From Saprospiraceae bacterium (lineage in GTDB: Bacteria; Bacteroidota; Bacteroidia; Chitinophagales; Saprospiraceae): 64,000 nucleotides of DNA. Below are positions 24,685 to 33,742 of the stretch, piece after piece. Under the pieces are notes generated by a model. The model was not told the origin of the DNA and ran no database searches. It saw nothing but the letters and a program-made list of their open reading frames with translations. The position numbers and the translations under genes were made by a program. Location of the stretch: contig JAGQWX010000002.1 of the NCBI GenBank assembly GCA_020436935.1, positions 124,001 to 188,000 of the forward strand, in the 5' to 3' direction. Every line of letters starts with the position of its first letter. Position 1 is the stretch's first letter.

Positions 24685-24982
24685 TTCTTTTGTTTAATTT
24701 GTAGCCATGGCTCTGATGACAATCATGTCCATGGATTTATAAATATTTGTGCAAAGTTGTATAATTGATTTGAGGTAACGCACGGCTGACATTCAATTTT
24801 GATCAAAAATGATCCATTCTAAGGAATACATGGTCTATTTATTCAATATCGCTGGTGTTATTCCTTTCGAAATGTGTTGTGATGGGCCAACCGGGAGCAT
24901 GCAATCACTTATTTATTTCATGAAGAAACGAACAATAGAATCATTACATTTCACAATTTTGCTATAAGGACCAAAGAGAATT

Positions 24983-25915
24983 ATGACTGTTTTTAATAAG
25001 ATAGGAAGACGTATCAAATCAATACTTTTGAAGCTGACTTTTTTCGAAAAGCGGTTCATCAATAGGTTCATCTCCAAAAAGAAACAAGAGTATCTGAGGA
25101 AAACCATCATTGATAGTGAAAGTCGTGAAGGGAGGATATTTGATATGATTTTGGTTTTTACCATCATGGCCAGTGTAGTGGTAGTGATGATCGAGACCAT
25201 GCCGGAAGTGCACCAAACCTATTACCCATTCTTTTATGCCCTGGAGTGGTTTTTTACCATCATTTTTGTAATCGAATATTTACTTCGCGTTTATGCGGCA
25301 AGGAATCCGCTGAAATACATGTTTTCTTTCTTTGGCATCATTGACCTCATGTCTTTTTTACCCACTTTCTTAAGCATTTTTATCGTAGGTTCTCAGCACT
25401 TCCTTATCCTTAGGATATTCCGATTATTGAGGATATTCAGGATATTTAAGCTGAGTCAGTTTGTTAATGAAGGCGGAATTGTCGTTCAGGCACTTCAGGC
25501 CAGTAAAAATAAAATATACGTATTTATCAGCTTCATCATATTGGTTTGTGTTTTGATCGGCAGCGCCATGTACATGATTGAAGGCAACATCAACCGTGAA
25601 TTCCGGTCCATTCCACATGGAATTTACTGGGCCATCGTCACGCTTACAACGGTAGGATATGGTGACCTGGCGCCTGTCTCTGCGCTTGGACGCATTCTCG
25701 CCTCTATTGTCATGGTGATGAGTTATGCGCTGATTGCAGTACCTACAGGAATAGTCACCGCCGAAATCAGCAACAGAGTCTTGCGCATCAATAAATCTGA
25801 CCACCTCCACTGCAGACGCTGCCTCGAAATCAATCACCTGAGCAATGCCAGATTTTGTCACAATTGCGGGAGCTTGCTCCACCACATCAAGGAAGAATAC
25901 GAAGAAACAGATTGA
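24983..25915 (+). CDS. Voltage-gated potassium channel with C-terminal zinc ribbon
   Basis: 310 residues. Six-helix Kv layout from about 50 to 255: the S4 helix FLILRIFRLLRIFRIFKL carries periodic Arg, and the pore holds the selectivity filter TVGYGD in TLTTVGYGDLAP. After the last helix, about residues 275-295 contain CRRC and, 11 residues later, CHNC, a rubredoxin-like zinc ribbon. This cytoplasmic zinc tail is not part of the core channel family and may sense or assemble. A long basic N-terminal extension precedes the first helix. Divergent from mscS. Confidence 0.93.
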   Translation: MTVFNKIGRRIKSILLKLTFFEKRFINRFISKKKQEYLRKTIIDSESREGRIFDMILVFTIMASVVVVMIETMPEVHQTYYPFFYALEWFFTIIFVIEYLLRVYAARNPLKYMFSFFGIIDLMSFLPTFLSIFIVGSQHFLILRIFRLLRIFRIFKLSQFVNEGGIVVQALQASKNKIYVFISFIILVCVLIGSAMYMIEGNINREFRSIPHGIYWAIVTLTTVGYGDLAPVSALGRILASIVMVMSYALIAVPTGIVTAEISNRVLRINKSDHLHCRRCLEINHLSNARFCHNCGSLLHHIKEEYEETD

Positions 25916-26201
25916 CATACAGGCTTTCTCGACAATACACTGTAAAGACTGGCGCAAATCATCTCCGGCGGTAACTTCTGTTACCCATATATTCCTTATC
26001 AACTCCGAACTTTGAATTCTCATTGAAAGACAATGGATTGGTAGGGTGGTCTGAGCCTCTGTTAGTAGTTAAATGCAGATGTTTAAGCCGCAGAAAAAAC
26101 ACTGACTTTCGTGAGTATACTTTTCAGAAAATGGATCGTCCTGTTTGATACAAATCTATTTCTGACAAGTATATCATTATTCCTGAATTAAAAACTTCAT
26201 C

Positions 26202-26894
26202 ATGGAACACACTATTGAATTACAAAATAATGTGGTGTCTATGCCGCGAATTGGTGAAAAAGCACCTTCTTTTACGGCTGTGACCACCCAGGGAAAAATC
26301 AATTTTCCTGACGACTACAAAGGCAGATGGGTGATATTGTTTAGCCATCCTGCAGATTTTACTCCAGTGTGCACTTCTGAGTTTATGACTTTTGCCACTT
26401 TGGAGGACGAGTTCAAATCTTTGAATTGTGACCTTGTGGGTTTGTCAGTAGACGGACTATACAGCCACATTGCCTGGTTGAGAACGATCAAAGACAAGAT
26501 AGAATACCGGGGCATGAAAAATGTGGAGGTCAAATTTCCTTTGATTGAAGACATTACCATGGATGTAGCTAAAAAATATGGCATGATTCAACCGGGTGAA
26601 AGCTCAACAAAGGCTGTTAGGGCTGTATTTTTTGTGGATCCAAAAGGTACCATCAGGGCCATCATATATTATCCGCTTTCTCTTGGCAGAAATTTTGATG
26701 AATTGAAACGCGCGCTTATCGCCATGCAAACAGCGGATAAATACGAAGTAGCAACTCCTGCAGACTGGAGACCAGGGGATGACGTCATTGTTCCTCCTGC
26801 CGGATCTTGTGGTGTTGCAAAAGACAGAATGGAAGAAAATCACCCAGAAATGAAGTGTTACGATTGGTTCTTCTGCACCAGGTCATTGAATTAA
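26202..26894 (+). CDS. Peroxiredoxin (AhpC/TSA, Prx6-like)
   Basis: 230 residues. Peroxidatic Cys57 sits in HPADFTPVCTSEF, and the conserved Arg follows in the family scaffold. A long C-terminal extension contains Cys203 (GSCGVA) and the CYDWFFC pair (Cys219, Cys225), as in the thermophile/archaeal hexadecameric Prx6 group, where extra C-terminal Cys resolve or bridge. Reduces peroxides in the cytoplasm. Single gene with its own terminator at 26941. Confidence 0.94.
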   Translation: MEHTIELQNNVVSMPRIGEKAPSFTAVTTQGKINFPDDYKGRWVILFSHPADFTPVCTSEFMTFATLEDEFKSLNCDLVGLSVDGLYSHIAWLRTIKDKIEYRGMKNVEVKFPLIEDITMDVAKKYGMIQPGESSTKAVRAVFFVDPKGTIRAIIYYPLSLGRNFDELKRALIAMQTADKYEVATPADWRPGDDVIVPPAGSCGVAKDRMEENHPEMKCYDWFFCTRSLN

Positions 26895-26940
26895 ATATGA
26901 AATAGAGATAGTTTTTTCATAAGAATGTAGTGTTTTTGAA

Positions 26941-26975
26941 GGTGGGTTGCACTCAGTAACCCGCCTTCTTTTTTG
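26941..26975 (+). terminator. Intrinsic terminator of the peroxiredoxin gene
   Basis: Stem GGTGGGTT (26941-26948) with AACCCGCC (26958-26965), then a T-rich tract to 26975. It lies 47 nt past the stop. Confidence 0.85.
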
Positions 26976-27040
26976 TGCCCTTGCCATCCAATATCACCCT
27001 TAAGTGTGAGAGATGCCCAGTGATATTTGGTCACTTTTGT

Positions 27041-27265
27041 ATGAGATCTTTGATGATGACAAAAATTATTAAACTTTTTGAATCTTTAAATTCTAAAAAA
27101 GCGATATCTGATGCGTCGCAGAAAGAGGATTGCGATAAGTGCAAAACACAGGATCTGCGCTCTGTCGAAATTGAACTTCATGCGCTTGATCACCTCATAC
27201 ACCAGCATTTATACCCCCCAAAACATATCCCTCAGAAATTTTCTGATCATGAAAAAGATCATTAG
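27041..27265 (+). CDS. Small hypothetical protein, possible metal-binding
   Basis: 74 residues from the ATG at 27041. An in-frame GTG at 26975 falls inside the peroxiredoxin terminator and is unlikely; ATGs at 27053 and 27056 are also possible. Contains one CxxC (DCDKCKTQ) and a His-rich C-terminal half ([16 protein letters not shown]). No family recognised. It is 38 nt upstream of the histidine kinase gene and may share its transcript. Function unknown. Confidence 0.5.
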   Translation: MRSLMMTKIIKLFESLNSKKAISDASQKEDCDKCKTQDLRSVEIELHALDHLIHQHLYPPKHIPQKFSDHEKDH

Positions 27266-27303
27266 TTTGCAATACAGGAAGTGAAAGAACAAAGCATCTG
27301 CTC

Positions 27304-29337
27304 ATGAAAAAGGTAATTTTTGTCTCATTCTGGATGGTCATTTTGTGCTTGAATGTTGCACATACTGCATCAAATCCACAAGATCAGGCCATAAAACTTG
27401 TTCAGGAATATCTGAATAAAAAGACCTCTTTTTCGACCATGATGGACAGTGTTGATGTTGTTGTCAATCAAAGGCTCATGGAAAGAGACTACCCTGGGGT
27501 TAAGTCTATTTATGAAGAAATCAAGGAACTTGCTGTAAAATCAAACGATGAAATACTTTTGGTGAAATTCACCCTCCTTTTGGGCAATTTTTACAAAATA
27601 ACCGGAGACTTTGCAGCGAGCAATTCCATTTTAAATCAAGCAATAGGACACCATGGGCTTTATGATGATGATATTCAAGTGTATCTGCACCTGGCCAGCA
27701 ATCATTTTCAAATCAATATCAATGAAGCAAAACCTTACCTCGATAAAGCCTCAGAGCTGATTACAGAATCCAAAGATACGGCAACAATCATGTTGTACCA
27801 CGTCAATATGGAAGGGTATTCCAGGCGAAAAAATGATTTGGTGAATGCAATACATCATACGCTCGAATCCATCAAATACATGGAAGCTTTTCCTGTCCAG
27901 AAAGTAGCTGCTTATATCAGCCTGATTGATTACATGCTCAGGGTCAATAATACTGCAGCAGCACAGCAATACCTGGAGGAAGCAAAACAATCCCTCAAGA
28001 AGGAAGATGAGCGGACAAAAAACCTGCTCGCGATGAGCGAGGCAAAGTTGGCTAATAAATTGGGAGACCATTCAAAAGTTGGCGAATTGATGCGGGGGGC
28101 ATATGAATATTTCAAAGAGACCAAACTCATCAATCAGACTGCAAAGAGTTTGTATATGCTTGCCGGATATGCGAGAGCCGGCGGTGATGAAGCACAATAT
28201 GAATTTGCCATTGAACAACTCCAGTCTGTCATTAAAGACATGGCCGAGAATGAATACAAAATTTCTGCTTTGATCTGCCTTGCCGAATACGCTTTGCAGA
28301 ATGGTCAAAGCGCAATGGCAGAGATATACATCAATTCAATCCAGGAAGTAAACGTTCCTGAAAACTTCTTAGAGAAGGATAGGTTTTTGCGCCTGAAAGC
28401 CCGAATTTATGAAAACTCCGGTAAAGGACAACTGGCCATGGATTATTACAGACAAGCCCTCGTCTACCAGGATTCAACCAATCAACTGGAAACCAACGCC
28501 ATTCTGGCATACCAGGAAAGTCAATACGACCGGTCCCAAAAGGAGAAAGAAATAGGCAGCCTCTTGCTGGAATCTTCACAAAAGTCAAAAAGGCTTTGGA
28601 TCCTTTCTCTCGTCCTGGGTGGCCTGGCCCTTGTGCTTTTCCTCGGGCTTTACTTTTATCGGCAACTGGCTTCGAAAAACACAAAAATCAGCACCCAGGC
28701 AGATGAACTTAAAAAATTACTTGAAGAGAAAAACTTCCTGATCCGGGAAATTCACCACCGCGTGAAAAACAACCTCCAGGTAGTATCCAGCCTGCTCAAT
28801 CTGCAGAGCAATTACATCACTGATCCCACTGCCCTGGATGCCATCACAGAAGGAAAAAACCGTGTTGGCTCTATGGCTTTGATACACCAAAACCTATATC
28901 AGGACGCCGGGCTCACCGATATAGACAGCCAGTCCTATTTCGATCAGCTCATAGACCAGTTGTTTGAATCTTACAACATCGATGAAGAGAGCATCACCCT
29001 GGAAAAAGACATTGACCCCATGCTGATAGACGTTGACCAAATGATTCCACTCGGATTGATCGCCAACGAATTGCTCAGCAACACCCTCAAACACGCTTTT
29101 ACCCACGCCAGTCAAGGCAAAGTGTATGTGGGTTTGAAAGATCTGGGCAACGAACTGAAGCTTATCATCCGTGACAATGGAAAGGGTATGGACACAGAAA
29201 ATCTCAATTTTGAAAACAGCTTTGGATTCAAAATGATACAAGCATTTGTCAACAAACTTCAGGCTAAAATGTCCGTAACTTCCATAAATGGTACAGAAAT
29301 CAGCCTCCAAATACCGAGAAAGAGGTTGGCAGCCTGA
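27304..29337 (+). CDS. TPR sensor histidine kinase (HisKA_2/HWE-like)
   Basis: 677 residues. Signal peptide ([13 protein letters not shown]), a periplasmic TPR array to about 420, one transmembrane helix near 430-450 ([19 protein letters not shown]), a coiled linker, then HisKA_2 with [20 protein letters not shown] (phospho-His near 483) and HATPase with N-box [15 protein letters not shown] near 584 and GNGKGMD (seen as RDNGKGMD). Typical of Bacteroidota two-component sensors without a covalently linked receiver. No response-regulator gene is next to it, so the partner is elsewhere. The 96-nt upstream space is short. Confidence 0.94.
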   Translation: MKKVIFVSFWMVILCLNVAHTASNPQDQAIKLVQEYLNKKTSFSTMMDSVDVVVNQRLMERDYPGVKSIYEEIKELAVKSNDEILLVKFTLLLGNFYKITGDFAASNSILNQAIGHHGLYDDDIQVYLHLASNHFQININEAKPYLDKASELITESKDTATIMLYHVNMEGYSRRKNDLVNAIHHTLESIKYMEAFPVQKVAAYISLIDYMLRVNNTAAAQQYLEEAKQSLKKEDERTKNLLAMSEAKLANKLGDHSKVGELMRGAYEYFKETKLINQTAKSLYMLAGYARAGGDEAQYEFAIEQLQSVIKDMAENEYKISALICLAEYALQNGQSAMAEIYINSIQEVNVPENFLEKDRFLRLKARIYENSGKGQLAMDYYRQALVYQDSTNQLETNAILAYQESQYDRSQKEKEIGSLLLESSQKSKRLWILSLVLGGLALVLFLGLYFYRQLASKNTKISTQADELKKLLEEKNFLIREIHHRVKNNLQVVSSLLNLQSNYITDPTALDAITEGKNRVGSMALIHQNLYQDAGLTDIDSQSYFDQLIDQLFESYNIDEESITLEKDIDPMLIDVDQMIPLGLIANELLSNTLKHAFTHASQGKVYVGLKDLGNELKLIIRDNGKGMDTENLNFENSFGFKMIQAFVNKLQAKMSVTSINGTEISLQIPRKRLAA

Positions 29338-29338
29338 C

Positions 29339-31201
29339 CTATTCCAAAACTATCTTTTCGTACCTCGGCAATTTTACTTCATAGGCAAGGTCGAGGTCCT
29401 TCTGTTCTCCGGGCTTCAGCGTGATTTCCCAGGTCACCAATCCTGTGGCTTCATCCAGCACGCCACCCGACAAGTTTTTAGCGCTGACACTGATTTCGCT
29501 GTTGACCGAGACGGGGATTTGGTCTGTCACCAGGATGGTTGCAGCCACCGGTTTGTTGTTTTTGACGCTGATGGTAAAGGCCCTACTTTCTGTCCTTTGT
29601 TTTCCAAGGAAATTTCTAGAACTGTTTTCCTTTTGTTTTTTTCTGCCGAGGATGATGCTTTTGTCCGTGCCCATAGAAATATCAAGGGTATCGCTCAGGG
29701 TTTCGGCATTCAAAATGGTCCGCCCGACAAAAGTATTCTCGCTGTAAAGATTGGCTTGACCGTCGAGCAGGTCCAGGTCTTCCCATTCCGAAATCCTGAC
29801 CTGCAAGTAGGCAGCAGGATCTGTTTTGGGCATGGCAATGTAGGTATAAGTTGCATCGATGTCATAGGTGCCGATGGTCATGCTTACTTTTTTTCCATCT
29901 GAAGTTATGGTATATTTTTGTTTGATCTCAAACTCAGTGGTGGTCTGTCGGTAGATGGTCCCGGATTGTTGTTCTTCTTTTCTTTTTGATGATCTAAAAT
30001 CTGAACGGGATACACCGGCTACAGCTCCGGTCAATTTGTCTGCGTATCCAGTAACCACCACTTCATCCAAAACACTCTCATCTTCCTCCAATTTTATGTT
30101 GATGATATCATTGTTGACGGTCACGGTTTTTCCTTTGTACCCCACATAACTGATGGATATTTGTTTGTTGTCCCTGGGCAAGGCGAGACCAAAATTGCCC
30201 GACAAATCAGTAACAGTTCCTACAGAAGTACCGGTCACAACGATAGAAGCCCCTATCAGTGGATCACCGGCAAGGTCTGTAATTCGTCCGGTCACGTAGT
30301 TGACATTTCCTACCGGCTGTTTTGACACAACGACGCTGTTTCTAGGATAATTGAGGTTCCAGGCTTCGAGTTCCGGCAAATCGCCATTGTCCCCTGGCCT
30401 GGAATTCGACAATTTTAATTTTACGTCCTTCCAGTCTTCTCCAGTGTTTTGGTACACTTCGGCTTTGTAATTCAGCACAAGTGGTTTGTCCACTGAACTT
30501 ACTTTCATATCATAATTTGGAAACCAGCCCGCACCCGTTACCAGGTAGGTCATGCCGATTTCAGCATTACCTGACCGTTCGGCATCAACTTCAATGATGA
30601 TTTTAGAATAAGGTTTTTCTTTCTGCTTCCCGGCATCCGCCATTTGTCGGATGTATTTGTCTTTGGCCTGGAGCAATGCCTGCCCTTCTTTTTCGAGCCC
30701 CAGTTGTTCTGTGACAATCTTTGTAAATCTTTCGTCATAAAAGTCCAGCAGCTTGCCCAATTCCTCAACAGTGCTTTTGCTCTCGGCCAGTTTTTTATTT
30801 TCGTCCAAAAGATCCTTTTTTTCATTGAGTACACTGATACGTGCTTTATTTTTCAGTTCGATTTTTTCAATAGAATCTATTTTACTTTGATAGACTTGTT
30901 GCTCATCTTTCAATTTTTTCTCGCCCAGGAAATCCAGTTCATGGTGTATGGATTTGATCGAAACCCATGATGGAAAAGAGCAGGTGATGCTCCTTGGATC
31001 CAGCTGTGCCGACAGGTTTTTAGCAGTAATGACGTTCAGTCCCTGTTTCAAAGATGCGGCACCACTTCGGTTGATTTGGGCATCTTGCAGGAAAACAGTC
31101 ACTTCTTTGATGCCGGTATTCAGATCTGCATTATTGGATTGTGCCTGGACAGTAAGAAATGAAAAGAGCAGAAAGCAAAAGGTAATCATAAGAGATTTCA
31201 T
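29339..31201 (-). CDS. DUF4139 (MuiA-like) protein with inserted carboxypeptidase-regulatory domain
   Basis: 620 residues from the ATG at 31201. The frame is open farther upstream to 31360, but the signal peptide (LMITFCFLLFSFLTVQAQ) starts at this ATG. Order: DUF4140-like N-terminus (TGIKEVTVFLQDAQINRSG), coiled coil near 100-190, DUF4139 start (GAGWFPNYDMKV), then near 300-390 an insert GRITDLAGDPLIGAS...VGTVTDLSG ending DEVVVTGY, which is the N-terminal domain of SusC/TonB proteins, then DUF4139 resumes to the end (TRQ.. IPVSVNSEISVS). Exported. Function unknown; the insert may be for surface or cell-wall contact. Confidence 0.88.
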   Translation of the reverse strand: MKSLMITFCFLLFSFLTVQAQSNNADLNTGIKEVTVFLQDAQINRSGAASLKQGLNVITAKNLSAQLDPRSITCSFPSWVSIKSIHHELDFLGEKKLKDEQQVYQSKIDSIEKIELKNKARISVLNEKKDLLDENKKLAESKSTVEELGKLLDFYDERFTKIVTEQLGLEKEGQALLQAKDKYIRQMADAGKQKEKPYSKIIIEVDAERSGNAEIGMTYLVTGAGWFPNYDMKVSSVDKPLVLNYKAEVYQNTGEDWKDVKLKLSNSRPGDNGDLPELEAWNLNYPRNSVVVSKQPVGNVNYVTGRITDLAGDPLIGASIVVTGTSVGTVTDLSGNFGLALPRDNKQISISYVGYKGKTVTVNNDIINIKLEEDESVLDEVVVTGYADKLTGAVAGVSRSDFRSSKRKEEQQSGTIYRQTTTEFEIKQKYTITSDGKKVSMTIGTYDIDATYTYIAMPKTDPAAYLQVRISEWEDLDLLDGQANLYSENTFVGRTILNAETLSDTLDISMGTDKSIILGRKKQKENSSRNFLGKQRTESRAFTISVKNNKPVAATILVTDQIPVSVNSEISVSAKNLSGGVLDEATGLVTWEITLKPGEQKDLDLAYEVKLPRYEKIVLE

Positions 31202-31408
31202 GGCTAAATGGATTGAATGATTATAAAATGTGACCAGAGAAAACTTAGGTTCTCTGTTTTTTATTAAACGTTCAGCGTGGACAAATATTGATGATGGTCG
31301 AAAGAAGCTGATCACAAATATCTTGCCTGTAGCCATACAAAATATGTATAGCTCAGACACATTGTGTTGAATTTTAAACTTTTGCCATATTTACTGAATG
31401 CATTGGTG

Positions 31409-31416
31409 TAATTTTG
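31409..31416 (+). promoter_or_regulatory. -7 box of the proBA operon
   Basis: TAATTTTG, perfect -7 match, 22 nt before the proB ATG. No TTTG at the usual -33 distance; the nearest one is 24 nt upstream. Confidence 0.45.
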
Positions 31417-31437
31417 CCCCTTCAACCAATATAAATT

Positions 31438-32469
31438 ATGGCGGATATTGTTGTCATCAAGCTTGGAACTTCCTCTATCACCAGTGCACAAGGCACGCTT
31501 CACGATGAAATATTGGCGAAGGTGGTAGCTGATATAAAAACCCTGCACACCATGGGTTTGAAGATCATCCTGGTGTCCTCCGGAGCTGTGGGCAATGGCC
31601 GTGGTTTTCTGAAAAATTATAAAGGATCGACACAGGAACGCAAGGCAGCCGCCGCCGTTGGAAATCCCATTCTCATCAACAGATATGCCAATGCCTTCCA
31701 CCAACATGGCATTGTCATCGCACAAACTTTACTCGAGCGATGGCATTTTTCCAACAGAAAACACTTTCTGCAACTCCGCGATACCATAGAAGCTCTGTGG
31801 GACAACAACATCATCCCCATTGCCAATGAAAACGACGTCGTGAGTGACCTGGAAATCCGTTTTTCTGACAATGACCATCTGGCCACGCTCCTCGCCGCGG
31901 GTTTTGGCGCCGGCAAGTTGCTCATCGGATCAAGTGTAGAAGGTGTGCTCGATCTGGAAGGAAGGGTCATCAGCGAAATCACCGACCCCGAGGAGACCAT
32001 GAAGAGTTTTGTGACGGACGATAAGTCGAGCCTCGGACTTGGAGGTATGACCACCAAATTGTCCTACGCCAGTCTCGCTTCCAAACTCGGTATTGAAACT
32101 GTGATATTTGGTCTACAGGGAGAAAGTCCCATCGTCAAGGCATATCATAAAGAAAAAGGTTCTCTTTTCAGAGCCAAAGACTCTTCCAAAGATGCCAGAT
32201 CTATGTGGCTCGCCAGCGGCAGTCTTGCCAGTGGATGCCTCGAGATCGACAAGGGAGCAAAGGAAGCCCTGGGCAACAGAAAAAGTCTGCTGCAGGTAGG
32301 CATCACAGGCATCGAGAGGGCCTTCAATCAGGGGGAAATTGTAGAAATCAGACACAAAAACAAACAAGTTGCCGTAGGAATTGCAAAAATTGCCAGCAAA
32401 GACCTGCGCATCGGAGAAAAAGAAAATAACTTAGTGGTCGTTCACGCCAATAATCTGGTATTAATATAA
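31438..32469 (+). CDS. proB: Glutamate 5-kinase
   Basis: 343 residues, close to the usual size. Kinase core begins ADIVVIKLGTSSITSA; IILVSSGAVGNGRGF and PIANENDVVS are the conserved substrate and nucleotide segments, and GGMTTKLSYASLASKLG follows. A short C-terminal PUA-like region (about 270-343) is present. First step of proline synthesis: phosphorylates glutamate to glutamyl-5-phosphate. It is followed by proA after 5 nt and the transporter gene after that, all rightward. Confidence 0.96.
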   Translation: MADIVVIKLGTSSITSAQGTLHDEILAKVVADIKTLHTMGLKIILVSSGAVGNGRGFLKNYKGSTQERKAAAAVGNPILINRYANAFHQHGIVIAQTLLERWHFSNRKHFLQLRDTIEALWDNNIIPIANENDVVSDLEIRFSDNDHLATLLAAGFGAGKLLIGSSVEGVLDLEGRVISEITDPEETMKSFVTDDKSSLGLGGMTTKLSYASLASKLGIETVIFGLQGESPIVKAYHKEKGSLFRAKDSSKDARSMWLASGSLASGCLEIDKGAKEALGNRKSLLQVGITGIERAFNQGEIVEIRHKNKQVAVGIAKIASKDLRIGEKENNLVVVHANNLVLI

Positions 32470-32474
32470 AAGTC

Positions 32475-33734
32475 ATGGAAGTACTCAACAGCGTAGATAC
32501 ATTACTGAGCAATGCCAGAAAGGCATCCAAAGTCATCGCTGCACAAACCATTGCAAAAAGAGACGAGGTCTTACGCTACCTGTCTGAAGCCTTGCGGGAC
32601 AATATTCAGGAAATCATTGTTGAAAACCAGAAAGACCTGGCCCTTATGCCCGATTCAGACCCGAAAAAAGACCGTCTGCTGCTCAATGAACAAAGAATTT
32701 ACCAGCTGGCAGACAGCATCAACGACATCATTGCACTTGAAGACCCCACAGGGAAATCAGCATACAGCCACACGCTCAAGAATGGTCTCACCATAGAGAA
32801 AAAAATTGTTCCTTTGGGAGTTGTGGGTGTCATTTACGAATCCAGGCCCAACGTGACCATCGACATTGCCGCTCTTTGCATCAAATCCGGCAACAGTGCC
32901 GTGCTCAGAGGGGGCAGCGACGCATGGCATTCCAACAGTATACTGGTGAAAATCATAAGTCAGGCACTTCAAAAAGCAGGCCTTGCAGCGGATATAGTGA
33001 CACTGTACCCGCCGGATCGCGCCCTCGTTACCACTTTGCTCGAAGCAGACAGAATGGTAGACATCATCATCCCCAGAGGTTCTGCCGGACTGATTGACTT
33101 TGTTAGGAAAAATAGCAAAATTCCGACGATAGAGACCGGTGCCGGAGTTTGCCATACTTACGTGAGCAAACACGGAGACCTGGACATGGCAGCGTCCATC
33201 GTCATCAATGCCAAAACCACCAGACCCTCTGTGTGCAATTCACTCGATACCATACTTGCTGATAAAGAAATTGTAGAAGACCTTTGCCAAAAAATGGCAG
33301 AGGGAATGGCCAATTATAAAGTGGAAATTTTTGCGGATCCTGTTGCCCATGAAGCGCTGAGTCAATTGGCCTATCCATTCCTCAGTCATGCCGAAGAAGA
33401 AGATTACGGGAGGGAATTTCTCGATTTCAAGTGCAGCATCAAGACCGTGAGCGGCATCGAAGAAGCCATGGACCACATCGAAAAATATTCCTCACGACAT
33501 TCAGAGGCCATCATTACCAATGACAAGGAGGAAATCGATACCTTTATACAGGGAGTTGATGCGGCAGCGGTTTATGCCAACGCGTCTACAAGATTCACCG
33601 ACGGCGGCGAATTTGGTCTCGGCGCAGAGATTGGGATTTCTACACAGAAACTTCATGCCAGAGGACCATTTGCCCTGGAGAAACTGACAACGGAAAAATG
33701 GGTCGCTGTGGGTAGCGGCCAGATAAGAATATAA
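32475..33734 (+). CDS. proA: Glutamate-5-semialdehyde dehydrogenase
   Basis: 419 residues, the usual length. Catalytic Cys near 225 in GAGVCHTY; VGVIYESRPNVT near the middle and KTTRPSVCNSLDT are family segments. Second step of proline synthesis, reducing the unstable glutamyl phosphate from ProB with NADPH. Five nt after proB and 8 nt before the transporter gene, so the three are one transcript. Confidence 0.97.
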   Translation: MEVLNSVDTLLSNARKASKVIAAQTIAKRDEVLRYLSEALRDNIQEIIVENQKDLALMPDSDPKKDRLLLNEQRIYQLADSINDIIALEDPTGKSAYSHTLKNGLTIEKKIVPLGVVGVIYESRPNVTIDIAALCIKSGNSAVLRGGSDAWHSNSILVKIISQALQKAGLAADIVTLYPPDRALVTTLLEADRMVDIIIPRGSAGLIDFVRKNSKIPTIETGAGVCHTYVSKHGDLDMAASIVINAKTTRPSVCNSLDTILADKEIVEDLCQKMAEGMANYKVEIFADPVAHEALSQLAYPFLSHAEEEDYGREFLDFKCSIKTVSGIEEAMDHIEKYSSRHSEAIITNDKEEIDTFIQGVDAAAVYANASTRFTDGGEFGLGAEIGISTQKLHARGPFALEKLTTEKWVAVGSGQIRI

Positions 33735-33742
33735 ATAAAATT

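Noticed and set aside
25424-26023. 199-residue open frame on the minus strand
   Set aside because: Antisense to the K+ channel and its downstream region; the channel motifs on the plus strand are unmistakable.
26975-27040. GTG start for the small gene at 27041
   Set aside because: The codon lies at the end of the peroxiredoxin terminator.
29288-29902. 204-residue open frame on the plus strand
   Set aside because: Antisense to the DUF4139 gene and overlapping the end of the histidine kinase.
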